Shown here: positions 1 to 8,744 of the stretch, in pieces
How positions within the stretch are numbered: position 1 is the stretch's first letter
Layout: each line of letters begins with the position of its first letter
Assembly (NCBI RefSeq): GCF_001551835.1
Contig: NZ_LODL01000039.1
Coordinates: forward strand, 66,449-118,418
Reading direction: 5' to 3'
Source: Dechloromonas denitrificans
Lineage (GTDB): Bacteria > Pseudomonadota > Gammaproteobacteria > Burkholderiales > Rhodocyclaceae
DNA: 51,970 nucleotides
Made by a program: the position numbers and the translations under genes
Notes under the pieces: generated by a model
Seen by the model: the letters and a program-made list of their open reading frames with translations, nothing else
The model's database searches: none
Told to the model about the DNA's origin: nothing

Positions 1-89
1 CGCCCCGAGTTGCGCAGCCGCCCGGCGTTTCGAGTAGCGCAGGGAACCGGCGTAGCCGGCACCGACCGAGGGGTGACCTTTTCTTTGGC

Positions 90-119
90 TACTTTCTTTT
101 GGGCAAACAAAAGAAAGTA
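90..119. repeat. Perfect 12-bp inverted repeat in a noncoding stretch (extragenic hairpin)
   Basis: Bases 90-101 (TACTTTCTTTTG) pair perfectly with 108-119 around a six-base loop GGCAAA. The surrounding 1-217 holds no convincing gene. From memory, very similar TTTCTTTTG/CAAAAGAAA hairpins preceded by a GGTGACC-like stretch recur between genes in beta- and gammaproteobacterial genomes, so this is probably a dispersed extragenic element. It has no T tract on the plus strand and is not a canonical terminator of an upstream gene. Confidence 0.6.
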
Positions 120-217
120 CGCCCGCGCCGCAAGCGCGGAAAACACCGCCAGCCCAAAGACCAATATTTGAAGAAGCAGCATCCCCCTATCCCCCCAAAA
201 TCCATCACCCCAACCCC

Positions 218-1270
218 ATGACCGAAATCCGTAAAAACTACATCCGCCCCCTCGACATCAAGCACGGCCAGGTCGACATGGCGCACGGCGCCGGCGGCCG
301 GGCAATGGCGCAACTGATCGAGGAACTGTTCGCCAAACATCTCGGCAACGAATACCTGGCCCAGGGCGATGACGGCGCGCTGCTGCCGGCGCCGGGCGCC
401 GGGCGGCTGGTGATGGCGACCGACTCGCATGTCGTCTCGCCGCTGTTCTTTCCCGGCGGCGACATCGGCTGCCTGTCGGTGCATGGCACGATCAACGACG
501 TGGCGGTGATGGGGGCGAAGCCGCTCTATTTGTCGGCCGGCTTCATCCTCGAAGAAGGGTTCAAACTCGCCGATCTGGCGCGCATCGTGCAAAGCATGGC
601 CGCCGCCGCCAAGGAAGCCGGGGTGCCGGTGGTGACCGGCGATACCAAGGTCGTCGAACGCGGCAAGGGCGACGGCGTCTTCATCACGACGACCGGCGTC
701 GGCATCGTGGCGAGCGGTGATGAATTGTCTGGGCGCGCTGCCCAGCCCGGCGACGTGATCCTGGTTTCCGGCACGCTCGGCGATCACGGCATGGCGATCA
801 TGGCCGAGCGCGAGAGCCTCGGGTTCGAGTCGCCGATCGTGTCCGACACGGCGGCGCTGCATGGCCTGATCGCAGCGATGCGGGCGAGCGGCGCCGAGAT
901 TCACGTCTTGCGCGACCCGACCCGCGGCGGGCTGGCGACGACGCTGAACGAAATCGCCCAGCAATCGGGGGTCGGCATGATGCTGCAGGAAAAGGCTTTG
1001 CCGGTGAAGCCGGCGGTCAGTGCGGCTTGCGAGTTTCTCGGGCTGGACCCACTTTATGTTGCCAATGAGGGCAAGCTGGTGGCGATTTGCGCGGCGCGCG
1101 ATGCCGACACATTGTTGTCAGCGATGCGGGCTCACCCGCTGGGGGCTGCGGCGGCGATCATCGGCTCGGTAAAGGCCGATCCGCACCATTTCGTGCAGAT
1201 GACCACCGGTTTCGGCGGCAAGCGCATCGTGGACTGGTTGTCCGGCGAGCAGTTGCCGCGGATTTGCTGA
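218..1270 (+). CDS. hypE: Hydrogenase maturation factor HypE
   Basis: A 350-residue protein of the HypE/PurM (AIR synthetase-like) family. HypE receives a carbamoyl group from HypF on its C-terminal cysteine and dehydrates it with ATP to a thiocyanate, the source of the cyanide ligands of the [NiFe] site. The sequence shows the family's early glycine-rich segment (MAHGAGGRAM), the nucleotide-binding stretch around GDDGALL, the conserved VTGDTKVV segment near residue 140, and the diagnostic C-terminal PRIC ending in the acceptor cysteine. Length is as expected for the family. The ATG follows a C-rich leader without a clear Shine-Dalgarno. It is likely the last hyp gene of a cluster that begins before the window; hoxX lies downstream on the same strand. 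Confidence 0.95.
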   Translation: MTEIRKNYIRPLDIKHGQVDMAHGAGGRAMAQLIEELFAKHLGNEYLAQGDDGALLPAPGAGRLVMATDSHVVSPLFFPGGDIGCLSVHGTINDVAVMGAKPLYLSAGFILEEGFKLADLARIVQSMAAAAKEAGVPVVTGDTKVVERGKGDGVFITTTGVGIVASGDELSGRAAQPGDVILVSGTLGDHGMAIMAERESLGFESPIVSDTAALHGLIAAMRASGAEIHVLRDPTRGGLATTLNEIAQQSGVGMMLQEKALPVKPAVSAACEFLGLDPLYVANEGKLVAICAARDADTLLSAMRAHPLGAAAAIIGSVKADPHHFVQMTTGFGGKRIVDWLSGEQLPRIC

Positions 1271-1277
1271 AGGACGC

Positions 1278-1490
1278 TCAGTGCGCCCGACGCTGAGCAA
1301 TGACGATGCTTTGCAGCTGGCCGAGTTCGGCGATGACCAGGGCGCGGGCATCTTCCATGTCGTCGGCATTGCGGACGTGGAAGATGTCGCGGCTGCCGTC
1401 GAGATAGCGGACGGCGGCGGTAAATTCAGGGCGTGGCGCACGTTGGCTGCGTGGGCTGCGGGTCTTGGCTGGTTTGCGTTGCGTTTGCAT
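1278..1490 (-). CDS. Small conserved-looking hypothetical protein (70 aa)
   Basis: A 70-codon reading frame facing hypE. It has a basic, Ser/Arg-rich N-terminus (about residues 1-20), then a compact segment (AAVRYLDGSRDIFHVRNADD, followed by an acidic/Ala helix) that reads like a small alpha/beta domain rather than random translation. It fills most of the gap between hypE and hoxX. No family recognised and no function proposed. Only a weak AGG lies upstream of the ATG. The two overlapping longer frames look like shadows. It could be spurious; protein-like composition is the only support. Confidence 0.5.
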   Translation of the reverse strand: MQTQRKPAKTRSPRSQRAPRPEFTAAVRYLDGSRDIFHVRNADDMEDARALVIAELGQLQSIVIAQRRAH

Positions 1491-1653
1491 TGTTTCAAGC
1501 CTGTGTCATGAGTGTGCGCATCCTAACCAAAGCCAAGCGATTGAAAAATATCGCGAAAGTTATAGAGACATGCATTTCGGGAAACTTCCGCCTGCCAAGC
1601 CGCGAGAAATCGAGATTCATGACATTTAAATTATTTGTAAAAAGTCGGACGGA

Positions 1654-3330
1654 ATGCGAATTCTCTTTCTTACGCACAGTTTCAACAGCCTGACCCAGCG
1701 TCTTTATTGCGAATTGACGGCGCGCGGCCACCAAATCAGCATCGAGTTCGACATCGCCGATGCTGTGGCCGAAGAGGCGGTGGACCTGTTCAAACCGGAG
1801 CTGATCGTCGCCCCTTTCCTGAAGCGGGCGATTCCCGAATCGATCTGGGCGCGGCGGCGCTGCCTGATCGTGCATCCCGGCATCGTCGGCGATCGCGGGC
1901 CGTCGGCGCTCGACTGGGCGATCCAGAACGGCGTCGCGCAGTGGGGCGTCACCGTGCTGCAGGCGGAGGCCGAGATGGATGCCGGGCCGGTCTGGGCGAC
2001 GGCCAACTTTCCGATGCGCGTCGCGCGCAAGGCGTCGCTGTACCGCAATGAAGTGACCGAAGCGGCGGTGCAGGCGGTGATTGCTGCGGTCGACCGCGTC
2101 GAGCAGGGCAATTTCACACCGGAGCGGGTACCCGGCCAGGCCCATGCACTGATGCAGCAGAGCGAACGCCGCCTCGACTGGGCGGCGGCGAGCAGCGCCA
2201 GCCTCCTCGCCCGGCTGAACGCGGCCGAAGGTTTTCCCGGCGTCGCCGACGAACTGTTCGGCCAGCCCTGCCATCTGTTCGATGCCTGGCCGGAGGCGGA
2301 GCTGAAAGGACCGGCCGGTACCTTGCTCGGTCGTCGGGCCACGGCCATCTGTCGGGCGACAGTGGATGGCGCGCTGTGGATCGGCCATGTCAAACGGCCT
2401 GGCGGCATCAAGCTGCCGGCGACGCTGGCTTTCCCCGAGGCGGCCGCACTGCCCGAATTGCCGCTGGCCGGCTGGTGGAAAGCGCCAACGCCCACCTGGC
2501 AGGACATTGCCTATGAAGAGGTGGCCGGCGTCGGCTTTCTCAGTTTCGAGTTTTACAACGGCGCGATGAGCACCGGGCAATGTCAGCGGCTGACCGAGGC
2601 CTTCCAGTGGGCGACGACGCGGCCGACCCGGGTCATCGTGCTACGCGGTGGCAGCGATTTCTGGTCGAACGGCATTCATCTGAACACCATCGAGGCGGCG
2701 GAAAGCCCGGCCGACGAGTCGTGGGCCAACATCAACGCGATCGACGATCTGGCCGAGGCCATTTTGCGCTGCGCAACGCAGTTGACCGTCGCCGCAGTCG
2801 GCGGCAACGCCGGGGCCGGCGGCTGCTTCCTGGCCCGTGCCGCCGATTTCGTCTGGGCCCGGGCCGGCGTCATGCTCAACCCGCATTACAAGAACATGGG
2901 CAACCTGTTTGGCTCGGAATTCTGGACTTACCTGCTGCCGCCGCGCGTCGGCGACGACGGGGCGGCCGCCATCATGCGCCACCGCTTGCCGATGACGGCG
3001 GCGGAAGCGGTCCGCCTCGGCTTCTACGACGCCTGCCTGCCCAGCCCGGGCTTTGCCGTCGATGTCGCCCGCCGCGCTGCCGAAATGGCGGCGGCGCCGG
3101 ATATCGCGGCCCAGCTCGCCGCCAAGCAGGCCAGGCGGGCCGCCGATGAAACGGCCAGGCCGCTGGCCGAGTACCGGGCGGCGGAATTGAACGAGATGCG
3201 CCGTAACTTCTACGGTTTCGACCCGTCCTACCACGTCGCACGCTATCATTTCGTCGCGCGTTCGCCGAACTCCTGGACGCCGCGTCACCTTGCCCGCCAC
3301 CGCGATCTCGACTGGAAGATTCCCGAATGA
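1654..3330 (+). CDS. hoxX: HoxX/HypX, CO-ligand synthesis protein for [NiFe] hydrogenase
   Basis: 558 residues with the two-part architecture of HoxX. The N-terminal half resembles formyl-tetrahydrofolate hydrolase/transformylase (start MRILFLTHSFNSLTQ, then CLIVHPGIVGDRGPSALDWA around residues 70-90). The C-terminal half is an enoyl-CoA hydratase/crotonase fold (IVLRGGSDFWSNGIHLNTIE near 330 and GGNAGAGGCFLA near 385). In aerobic hydrogen oxidisers HoxX makes the active-site CO from formyl-THF via formyl-CoA, so it points to hydrogenase made in the presence of O2. GGACGG lies just upstream of the ATG. Its stop overlaps the hoxA start by four bases (ATGA), implying translational coupling. Confidence 0.93.
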   Translation: MRILFLTHSFNSLTQRLYCELTARGHQISIEFDIADAVAEEAVDLFKPELIVAPFLKRAIPESIWARRRCLIVHPGIVGDRGPSALDWAIQNGVAQWGVTVLQAEAEMDAGPVWATANFPMRVARKASLYRNEVTEAAVQAVIAAVDRVEQGNFTPERVPGQAHALMQQSERRLDWAAASSASLLARLNAAEGFPGVADELFGQPCHLFDAWPEAELKGPAGTLLGRRATAICRATVDGALWIGHVKRPGGIKLPATLAFPEAAALPELPLAGWWKAPTPTWQDIAYEEVAGVGFLSFEFYNGAMSTGQCQRLTEAFQWATTRPTRVIVLRGGSDFWSNGIHLNTIEAAESPADESWANINAIDDLAEAILRCATQLTVAAVGGNAGAGGCFLARAADFVWARAGVMLNPHYKNMGNLFGSEFWTYLLPPRVGDDGAAAIMRHRLPMTAAEAVRLGFYDACLPSPGFAVDVARRAAEMAAAPDIAAQLAAKQARRAADETARPLAEYRAAELNEMRRNFYGFDPSYHVARYHFVARSPNSWTPRHLARHRDLDWKIPE

Positions 3331-4799
3331 GCCAAGCCAGCCTGCGCCGACTGCCCGCCGTCCTCGTCATCGACGACGAGGTGCGCTCGCAGGAGGCGCT
3401 GCGCCGGACGCTGGAGGAGGATTTCGAAGTCTGGTGCGTGAGCAGTGCGGCCGAGGGCATGGAAATCCTCGAAAAAGAGCAGTCCACCGCAGCCATCCGC
3501 ATCGTCCTCTGCGACCAGCGCATGCCGGGCACCACCGGCGTCCACTTCCTGCGCGAAGTGCGCACGCGCTGGCCGGACATCGTCCGCATCATCCTCTCCG
3601 GCTATACCGACGCCGAGGACATCATCACCGGCGTCAACGAGGCCGGTATCTGGCAATACCTGTTGAAGCCCTGGCAGCCGGAACAGTTGCTGCTGACGCT
3701 GCAGCGTGCCGCCGAAGTCTGGCGCCTGCAGCAGGAAAACCAGCGCCTGTCGCTCGACCTGCGCACCGCCGAGCCGGTGCTGAAAAAACGGGTCGAGGCC
3801 AAGCAGGAAAAGGCGAAAAGCAGCTTCGGCCTGGGCAGCTTCCTGCGCGCCCGGGGCAGCCCGCTCAATGCCATCTGCGACCTGGTCGAGCGCGTCGCGC
3901 CCTACGACCTGTCGGTGCTGGTGACCGGCGAGTCGGGCACCGGCAAGGAAATGATCGCCCGCGCCATCCATTACGAAAGCCGGCGGGCGAGCAAGCCTTT
4001 CATCACCGAAAACTGCGGCGCGCTGCCCGATACACTGCTCGAATCGGAACTCTTCGGCTACAAACGCGGCGCCTTCACCGGCGCCGTCGAGGATCGGGTC
4101 GGTCTCTTCCAGCAGGCCGATGGCGGCACGCTGTTTCTCGACGAAATCGGCGAAACCAGCCCGGCTTTCCAGGTCAAGCTGCTGCGCGTGCTGCAGGAAG
4201 GCGAATTCCGGCCGCTCGGCAGCAACCGGGCGGTGACGGTCGATGTCCGGGTCATTGCAGCGACCAATCGCGATCTGGAAGAAGACGTCCGCACCGGCCG
4301 TTTCCGCGAGGATCTCTATTACCGGCTGGCGACCATCGCGCTGCATGTGCCGGCGCTGCGCGAGCGGACGATGGACCTGCCGCTGCTCCTCCAGCGCCTG
4401 CTCGACAGCAGTTGCCAGGCGCTCGGCAAGCGGGTCGACGGTTTCAGCGATGAAGCGCTGGCGGCGCTGACTGCCTACGCCTGGCCGGGCAACGTGCGCG
4501 AACTGCAGAACGAGATACTGCGCATGGTGGCGCTGGCCGATACGCCGCAACTCGGTGCCGACCTGCTGTCGCCGCGCGTGCTGCGCCAGCCCCGGGCGGC
4601 GGCGGGCGGCGGTGCCGCGTGGACGGCCGAACTGAGCGGCAACCTGAAGGAACGCATGGATCAGCTCGAAATGCATGTCCTGAAAGAGGCGATGGGGCGC
4701 CATCGCGGCAACAAGTCGCGGGCGGCCCGCGAGCTCGGCTTGTCGCGCGTCGGCCTGCGCGCCAAGCTTGGCCGGCACGGCCTGGAAGTCGGCGAATGA
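3327..4799 (+). CDS. hoxA: HoxA/HupR, sigma54-dependent response regulator for hydrogenase genes
   Basis: 490 residues, NtrC-type. The receiver domain (about 10-125) has acidic residues D16-D17, phosphoacceptor D63 (LCDQRMPG) and K115. The AAA+ domain (about 170-410) has Walker A GESGTGKE at 201-208, the sigma54-contacting GAFTGA loop at 248-253 and Walker B LFLDEI at 269-274. A Fis-type helix-turn-helix ends the protein ([20 protein letters not shown]). In the known HoxBC-HoxJ-HoxA system the unphosphorylated regulator activates hydrogenase promoters and phosphorylation by HoxJ switches it off when H2 is absent. It overlaps hoxX by four bases and the hoxB start by four bases. A sigma54 promoter it could act on lies at 14357-14372. 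Confidence 0.92.
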   Translation: MSQASLRRLPAVLVIDDEVRSQEALRRTLEEDFEVWCVSSAAEGMEILEKEQSTAAIRIVLCDQRMPGTTGVHFLREVRTRWPDIVRIILSGYTDAEDIITGVNEAGIWQYLLKPWQPEQLLLTLQRAAEVWRLQQENQRLSLDLRTAEPVLKKRVEAKQEKAKSSFGLGSFLRARGSPLNAICDLVERVAPYDLSVLVTGESGTGKEMIARAIHYESRRASKPFITENCGALPDTLLESELFGYKRGAFTGAVEDRVGLFQQADGGTLFLDEIGETSPAFQVKLLRVLQEGEFRPLGSNRAVTVDVRVIAATNRDLEEDVRTGRFREDLYYRLATIALHVPALRERTMDLPLLLQRLLDSSCQALGKRVDGFSDEALAALTAYAWPGNVRELQNEILRMVALADTPQLGADLLSPRVLRQPRAAAGGGAAWTAELSGNLKERMDQLEMHVLKEAMGRHRGNKSRAARELGLSRVGLRAKLGRHGLEVGE

Positions 4800-5797
4800 A
4801 GGTGCTCTGGCTGCAAAGCGGCGGCTGCGGCGGCTGTACGCAGTCGCTGCTCTGTTCCGAGCCGCGTTCGCTATTCGACGAATTGGCCGACGCCGGCATC
4901 GAGTTTCTCTGGCATCCGGCCCTGTCGCTGGAAAGTGGCAGCGAAGCGCTGCACATCCTCGAAGAATGCGCCGCCGGGCGCCTGGCCTTCGATGTACTGT
5001 GCGTCGAAGGCGCCATGCTGCGCGGTCCGAACGGCACCGGCAAATTTCACCTGATGGCCGGCAGCGGCCGGCCGCTGACCGAATGGGTCGAGCGCCTGGC
5101 CGGCCACGCCCGCTGGGTATTCGCCATCGGTTCCTGTACCGCCTATGGCGGCTTCTCGGCCAATACGCCGGGCAATCCGCTCGAAGCCTGCGGCCTGCAA
5201 TACGACGAACAGACGCCAGGCGGCCTGCTCGGGCGCGACTTTGTGGCGGCCGGCGGCCTGCCGGTGGTCAATATCGCCGGCTGCCCGACGCACCCGGGCT
5301 GGGTCGTCGAAACGCTGGAAAAACTGGCGTTGGAAGGCCTGTCGGCGACCGATCTCGACGAGTTCGGGCGGCCGCTGTTCTACGCCGGCGAACTGGTGCA
5401 CCACGGCTGCGCCCGCAACGAGTATTACGAATTCAAGGCGAGCGCCGAAAAGCCGTCCGATCTCGGCTGCCTGATGGAAAACCTCGGCTGCAAGGGGACG
5501 CAGGCGCACGCCGACTGCAACCTGCGGCCGTGGAACGGCAGCGGCTCCTGCCTGCGCGGCGGCTTCGCCTGCATCGCCTGCACCGAGCCGGGTTTCGAGT
5601 CGCCCGGCCATGCCTTCCAGGAAACGCCGAAGGTGGCCGGCATCCCGCTCGGCCTGCCGACCGACATGCCGAAAGCCTGGTTCGTCGCGCTCGCCGCGCT
5701 CTCCAAGTCGGCAACGCCGAAGCGGGTGCGCGACAACGCGGTGGTCGATCACCCGCTGATCCGGCCGGCGATCCGCAAGAAAGGCGGCGGCAAATGA
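4796..5797 (+). CDS. hoxB: Regulatory (H2-sensing) hydrogenase small subunit HoxB/HupU
   Basis: 333 residues, starting [14 protein letters not shown]. There is no twin-arginine signal peptide, as expected for the cytoplasmic sensor hydrogenase and unlike the energy-conserving membrane-bound enzyme. Fe-S cluster cysteines are visible in CGGC near the N-terminus, in the VVNIAGCPTHP segment, and in the C-terminal half (VHHGCARNEY, CLMENLGCKG, GGFACIACTEPGF). The fold runs to the GLPTDMPKAWFVALAALSKS tail typical of HoxB/HupU. A longer frame is open upstream from 4619, but the ATG at 4796, overlapping the hoxA stop, matches the family N-terminus and is preferred. It pairs with hoxC downstream (4-base overlap). 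Confidence 0.95.
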   Translation: MKVLWLQSGGCGGCTQSLLCSEPRSLFDELADAGIEFLWHPALSLESGSEALHILEECAAGRLAFDVLCVEGAMLRGPNGTGKFHLMAGSGRPLTEWVERLAGHARWVFAIGSCTAYGGFSANTPGNPLEACGLQYDEQTPGGLLGRDFVAAGGLPVVNIAGCPTHPGWVVETLEKLALEGLSATDLDEFGRPLFYAGELVHHGCARNEYYEFKASAEKPSDLGCLMENLGCKGTQAHADCNLRPWNGSGSCLRGGFACIACTEPGFESPGHAFQETPKVAGIPLGLPTDMPKAWFVALAALSKSATPKRVRDNAVVDHPLIRPAIRKKGGGK

Positions 5798-7212
5798 CGC
5801 GCCTCGTGCTCGGCCCCTTCAACCGCGTCGAAGGCGATCTCGAAGTCAGCCTCGATCTCGAAGCCGGGCGGGTTCAGGCCGCCTACGTCAATTCGCCGCT
5901 CTTTCGCGGCTTCGAGCAGATCATGATCGGCCGTTCGCCGCTCGATGCGCTGGCCATCGTGCCGCGCATCTGCGGCATCTGCTCGGTCGCCCAGTCGGCC
6001 GCTGCCGCCGAGGCGCTGGCTGGCGCGATGGGCATCCGGCCGACGCCGAACGGCCAACTCGCCCGCCAGTTGATCCAGGCCACCGAAAACCTGGCCGATC
6101 ACCTGACCCACTTCTACCTCTTCTTCATGCCTGATTTTGCCCGTCCAGCCTATGTCGACCGTAGCTGGCATGCCGCGGTGGCGCGCCGCTTCACGGCGGT
6201 CAAGGGCGAGGCGGCGGCCGAAGTGCTGCCGGCCCGTGCCGGCTTCCTCAAGCTGATGGGCTTCCTCGCCGGCCGCTGGCCGCATACGCTGGCCATCCAG
6301 CCGGGCGGCAGCACGCGGGCGATCACTGCCGGCGAACGAATCCGGCTGCTCGCCCTGCTCCGCGAATTCCGCAGCTTCCTGGAAAAGCGGCTATTTGGCG
6401 ATACGCTGGCCGCAGTAAGCCAGCTCGACTCGAAGGGCGCCTTATTGGCCTGGGCCGCCGGTCGACCGGCCGATTTGCCGCTGTTCATCGAAGCCGCCCG
6501 CGATCTCGGTCTCGACAAGTTGGGGCGTGCCGGCGACCGCTTTCTGTCCTTCGGCGCCTACGGCCTGTTTCCGGCCGGAGTCTGGCAGGCCGGCCAGGTC
6601 GCAGGGCTCGATCCGTCGGCCATCGTCGAAGATAGCGCATCGGCTTGGTTGCTGGCTGGCCGGCCGCTGCATCCGGCGGTCGGGGAAACCATCGTCGCCG
6701 CCGACAAGCCCGATGCCTACACCTGGTGCAAGGCGCCGCGCTACGCCGGGCAGCCGCTCGAAGTCGGCGCCCTGGCCCGGCAGATGCTGGCCGGCCACCC
6801 GCTGCTGCGCGACCTGGTGGAGCAGGACGGGGCCAGCGTCATGGCCCGCGTCGTCGCCCGCCTGCTCGAACTGGCCATCGTCGTGCCGGCCATGGAAAGC
6901 TGGGTGCAGGCGTTGCAGCCGGGTGAAGCTTTCTGTGCCCAAGGCACGCTGCCCGACGAAGGCAGCGGCGTCGGCCTGGTCGAAGCCGCCCGCGGCAGCC
7001 TCGGCCACTGGCTGAGCATCCGGCGCGGCCGCATCGAGCGCTACCAGATCATCGCCCCGACCACCTGGAACTTCTCGCCGCGCGACGCCGGAGGCCAGCC
7101 CGGCCCGCTCGAACAGGCACTGCTCGGCCTGCCGGCCGGCGAAGGTGCCCCGCCGACCGTGCAGCACGTGGTGCGCTCCTTCGATCCGTGCATGGTGTGT
7201 ACTGTCCATTAG
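5794..7212 (+). CDS. hoxC: Regulatory (H2-sensing) hydrogenase large subunit HoxC/HupV
   Basis: 472 residues. Active-site cysteine pairs are C60/C63 (RICGIC) and C466/C469 (DPCMVCTVH). The protein ends exactly at the final His, so there is no C-terminal extension for a maturation endopeptidase to cut; this is characteristic of regulatory hydrogenases. Ile62 and Phe110 are present, the bulky gas-channel residues known to make the Ralstonia regulatory hydrogenase O2-tolerant. With HoxB it binds H2 and modulates the kinase HoxJ. The start is the ATG overlapping the hoxB stop; the open frame back to 4768 is a shadow. A weak possible terminator (AGCCC...GGGCT then TTT, 7211-7240) follows. Confidence 0.95.
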   Translation: MTRLVLGPFNRVEGDLEVSLDLEAGRVQAAYVNSPLFRGFEQIMIGRSPLDALAIVPRICGICSVAQSAAAAEALAGAMGIRPTPNGQLARQLIQATENLADHLTHFYLFFMPDFARPAYVDRSWHAAVARRFTAVKGEAAAEVLPARAGFLKLMGFLAGRWPHTLAIQPGGSTRAITAGERIRLLALLREFRSFLEKRLFGDTLAAVSQLDSKGALLAWAAGRPADLPLFIEAARDLGLDKLGRAGDRFLSFGAYGLFPAGVWQAGQVAGLDPSAIVEDSASAWLLAGRPLHPAVGETIVAADKPDAYTWCKAPRYAGQPLEVGALARQMLAGHPLLRDLVEQDGASVMARVVARLLELAIVVPAMESWVQALQPGEAFCAQGTLPDEGSGVGLVEAARGSLGHWLSIRRGRIERYQIIAPTTWNFSPRDAGGQPGPLEQALLGLPAGEGAPPTVQHVVRSFDPCMVCTVH

Positions 7213-7324
7213 CCCCGGAAGGCCTGGTTGGCGGGCTTTTCTGGATTGTTCACCAAAAGTTCACCAAATCCGGGGAGAGGTCAGGCAGTTTTGACCTCGA
7301 TCCACTCGGCGCCGCGGGTGTTGC

Positions 7325-7350
7325 GATAGATAACGCTAGCGCTATCTGTC
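7325..7350. repeat. 26-bp imperfect palindrome between hoxC and hipA-like gene
   Basis: Centred on GCTAGC (7335-7340), with 11 of 13 complementary pairs from 7325 to 7350. It sits between the converging 3' ends of hoxC and the HipA-like kinase. There is no flanking T run, so an intrinsic terminator is not indicated; an operator or a recombination remnant are alternatives. Two copies of TTCACCAAA at 11-bp spacing (7249-7257 and 7260-7268) lie just upstream. The rest of 7213-7357 holds nothing recognisable. Confidence 0.4.
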
Positions 7351-7357
7351 GTTGCGA

Positions 7358-8698
7358 CTACCCGAGCCTGGCAATCTTTCCCAAAGCCGTTTGGAGATGG
7401 TCGGTCAGAGCCTCAATGCAGGGTCGGAATGCTGCCGAGAATCTTGGTTCGTTGCGTAGACGGTCGAGGTAGAGGCGGGCGACCTGGCTGGCACGTTGCC
7501 ATATCTCCGGCGTGATGTCGGCGTGTGGGGTGATGTCGCTGAGGTCTGACGGCAGGGCTCCGCTCGACTTGGGAGCGAATCCCATGGGTAGCATGTCGTA
7601 GGCCGGGGCGAGACTATAGGGCCGGCCGTGGTCGGAGATGAACGACAGGTTCCCGGTGTGCATGTCGGTGTTGCCAATCAATGCACCAAAGGCCTGTAGC
7701 AGGGAGGTGCCAGCGGCGGCCTCCAGTGTGATCTGGCCACCCTTGGCAAGCGCGTTGGCGATCAGCGGCCAGCCCGCTGAACCGGCACCGACAAATTCTG
7801 CGTCAAGCGCTTTCATGCTGATGAGGGCATGCCGGCCCAGTTCTCCTTCGCGGTCGAAGCGTTCAACTTCGAGGAAGCGTTGATTGCCGAAATCCTTGAT
7901 GTGCGTACGCACGGCGGCAATGCCTTCGCGATTGAGGGTGTCGAGGGCCAGATGTTCGGCCAGCAGCAGATCGCGCCAGCGCTCCGTCACCGGGTTGTCT
8001 TCGGGGAGACTGAACTTGACGATGAGGTGTCGCGGTCCGTTCGGGGTGAGGGCGTAGGTGACGAACTTGGGTTGTTCGCCGCCGGCCGACGAGCCGGGAA
8101 TTTCGCCGCGGGATGATTCCGCAGCCAACTGGATGTAGGCGCCGGCCTTGTCGGCTTCATCGATCGGCTGATGGTTGGCCGACAGGAAGCGTTCGCGCGC
8201 GGCGTCACCGAGCAGCAGGTTTCCTACGGCGTCGTGGCCTTGTACGAGCAGGGCGCGTAGGGCGTGGGTATCGTCCCAGTCGTTGAGTTGGTTGGGCAGT
8301 CCGAGGGATGCGGCATGGCGCGATGCGTAGGCCCGGCCAAGGTAGCCTTGTGGTCGCATGTCGAACAGCCACCACGGGAGCGAATCGCTGTGCAGTGTCT
8401 TTCCGTCGCTTTGCTGCATCACAAAGCCATCGGGGCGAACCGGGATCAGGGTGCCGAGCGGCTTGATGGTGCCCTCTGGTGTGACACGGTAGATGGGTAT
8501 GTCGCCGATACCGCGCCGGGTATCCCGTAGGGCGTATTGAATAGTTCGGCCGATTTCGATACGCACGATTTCATCCCCCAGCGCATTGATTGTCCTGGAG
8601 ATTGTCGGCTGGCTTAACTCAAGGCTATCAACGAGTTGGCGGGCTTGTTGTGGGCCTCGGCCTAGCTGAAGTCGGATTGCATCGGCATGTGCTGACAT
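7358..8698 (-). CDS. HipA-like Ser/Thr kinase with N-terminal winged-helix (YjjJ/HipH type)
   Basis: 446 residues from the ATG at 8698. Residues about 1-60 look like a winged-helix DNA-binding domain (QQARQLVDSLELSQPTISRTINAL). The rest is a HipA-type kinase, with the nucleotide-loop-like SSAGGEQPKF, the catalytic segment GNTDMHTGN and the metal-binding-like APAYDM. Escherichia coli YjjJ (HipH) has this combined layout; HipA relatives phosphorylate translation-related targets. No separate hipB antitoxin gene is adjacent, consistent with a single-gene version carrying its own DNA-binding domain. An upstream ATG at 8749 would add 17 residues, but that extension is just a translated 12-bp repeat (FT-x-L units), so the later start is preferred. 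Surrounding genes are unrelated. Confidence 0.8.
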   Translation of the reverse strand: MSAHADAIRLQLGRGPQQARQLVDSLELSQPTISRTINALGDEIVRIEIGRTIQYALRDTRRGIGDIPIYRVTPEGTIKPLGTLIPVRPDGFVMQQSDGKTLHSDSLPWWLFDMRPQGYLGRAYASRHAASLGLPNQLNDWDDTHALRALLVQGHDAVGNLLLGDAARERFLSANHQPIDEADKAGAYIQLAAESSRGEIPGSSAGGEQPKFVTYALTPNGPRHLIVKFSLPEDNPVTERWRDLLLAEHLALDTLNREGIAAVRTHIKDFGNQRFLEVERFDREGELGRHALISMKALDAEFVGAGSAGWPLIANALAKGGQITLEAAAGTSLLQAFGALIGNTDMHTGNLSFISDHGRPYSLAPAYDMLPMGFAPKSSGALPSDLSDITPHADITPEIWQRASQVARLYLDRLRNEPRFSAAFRPCIEALTDHLQTALGKIARLG

Positions 8699-8701
8699 GG
8701 T

Positions 8702-8744
8702 GCTGAATAATGATGTGAATAACGCTGTGAATAGCAATGTGAAT
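8702..8744. repeat. Four direct repeats at 12-bp spacing upstream of the HipA-like gene
   Basis: TGTGAAT occurs at 8714-8720, 8726-8732 and 8738-8744, with a degenerate copy (GCTGAAT) at 8702-8708; all are spaced exactly 12 bp. Read toward the kinase gene the unit is ATTCACA. The array ends three bases before its likely start codon, so it covers the leader. Either it is an operator array for autoregulation by the kinase's own winged-helix domain, or an in-frame four-codon expansion of an N-terminal extension. The remaining gap 8750-8981 holds nothing recognisable. Confidence 0.6.

Noticed and set aside
3285..4778. 497-codon minus-strand open frame opposite hoxA
   Set aside because: GC-rich shadow; hoxA has all receiver, AAA+ and HTH motifs.
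4768..5793. Very long N-terminal extension of hoxC
   Set aside because: Arg-rich shadow of hoxB in another frame; the family start MTRLVLGPFNRVEG begins at 5794.
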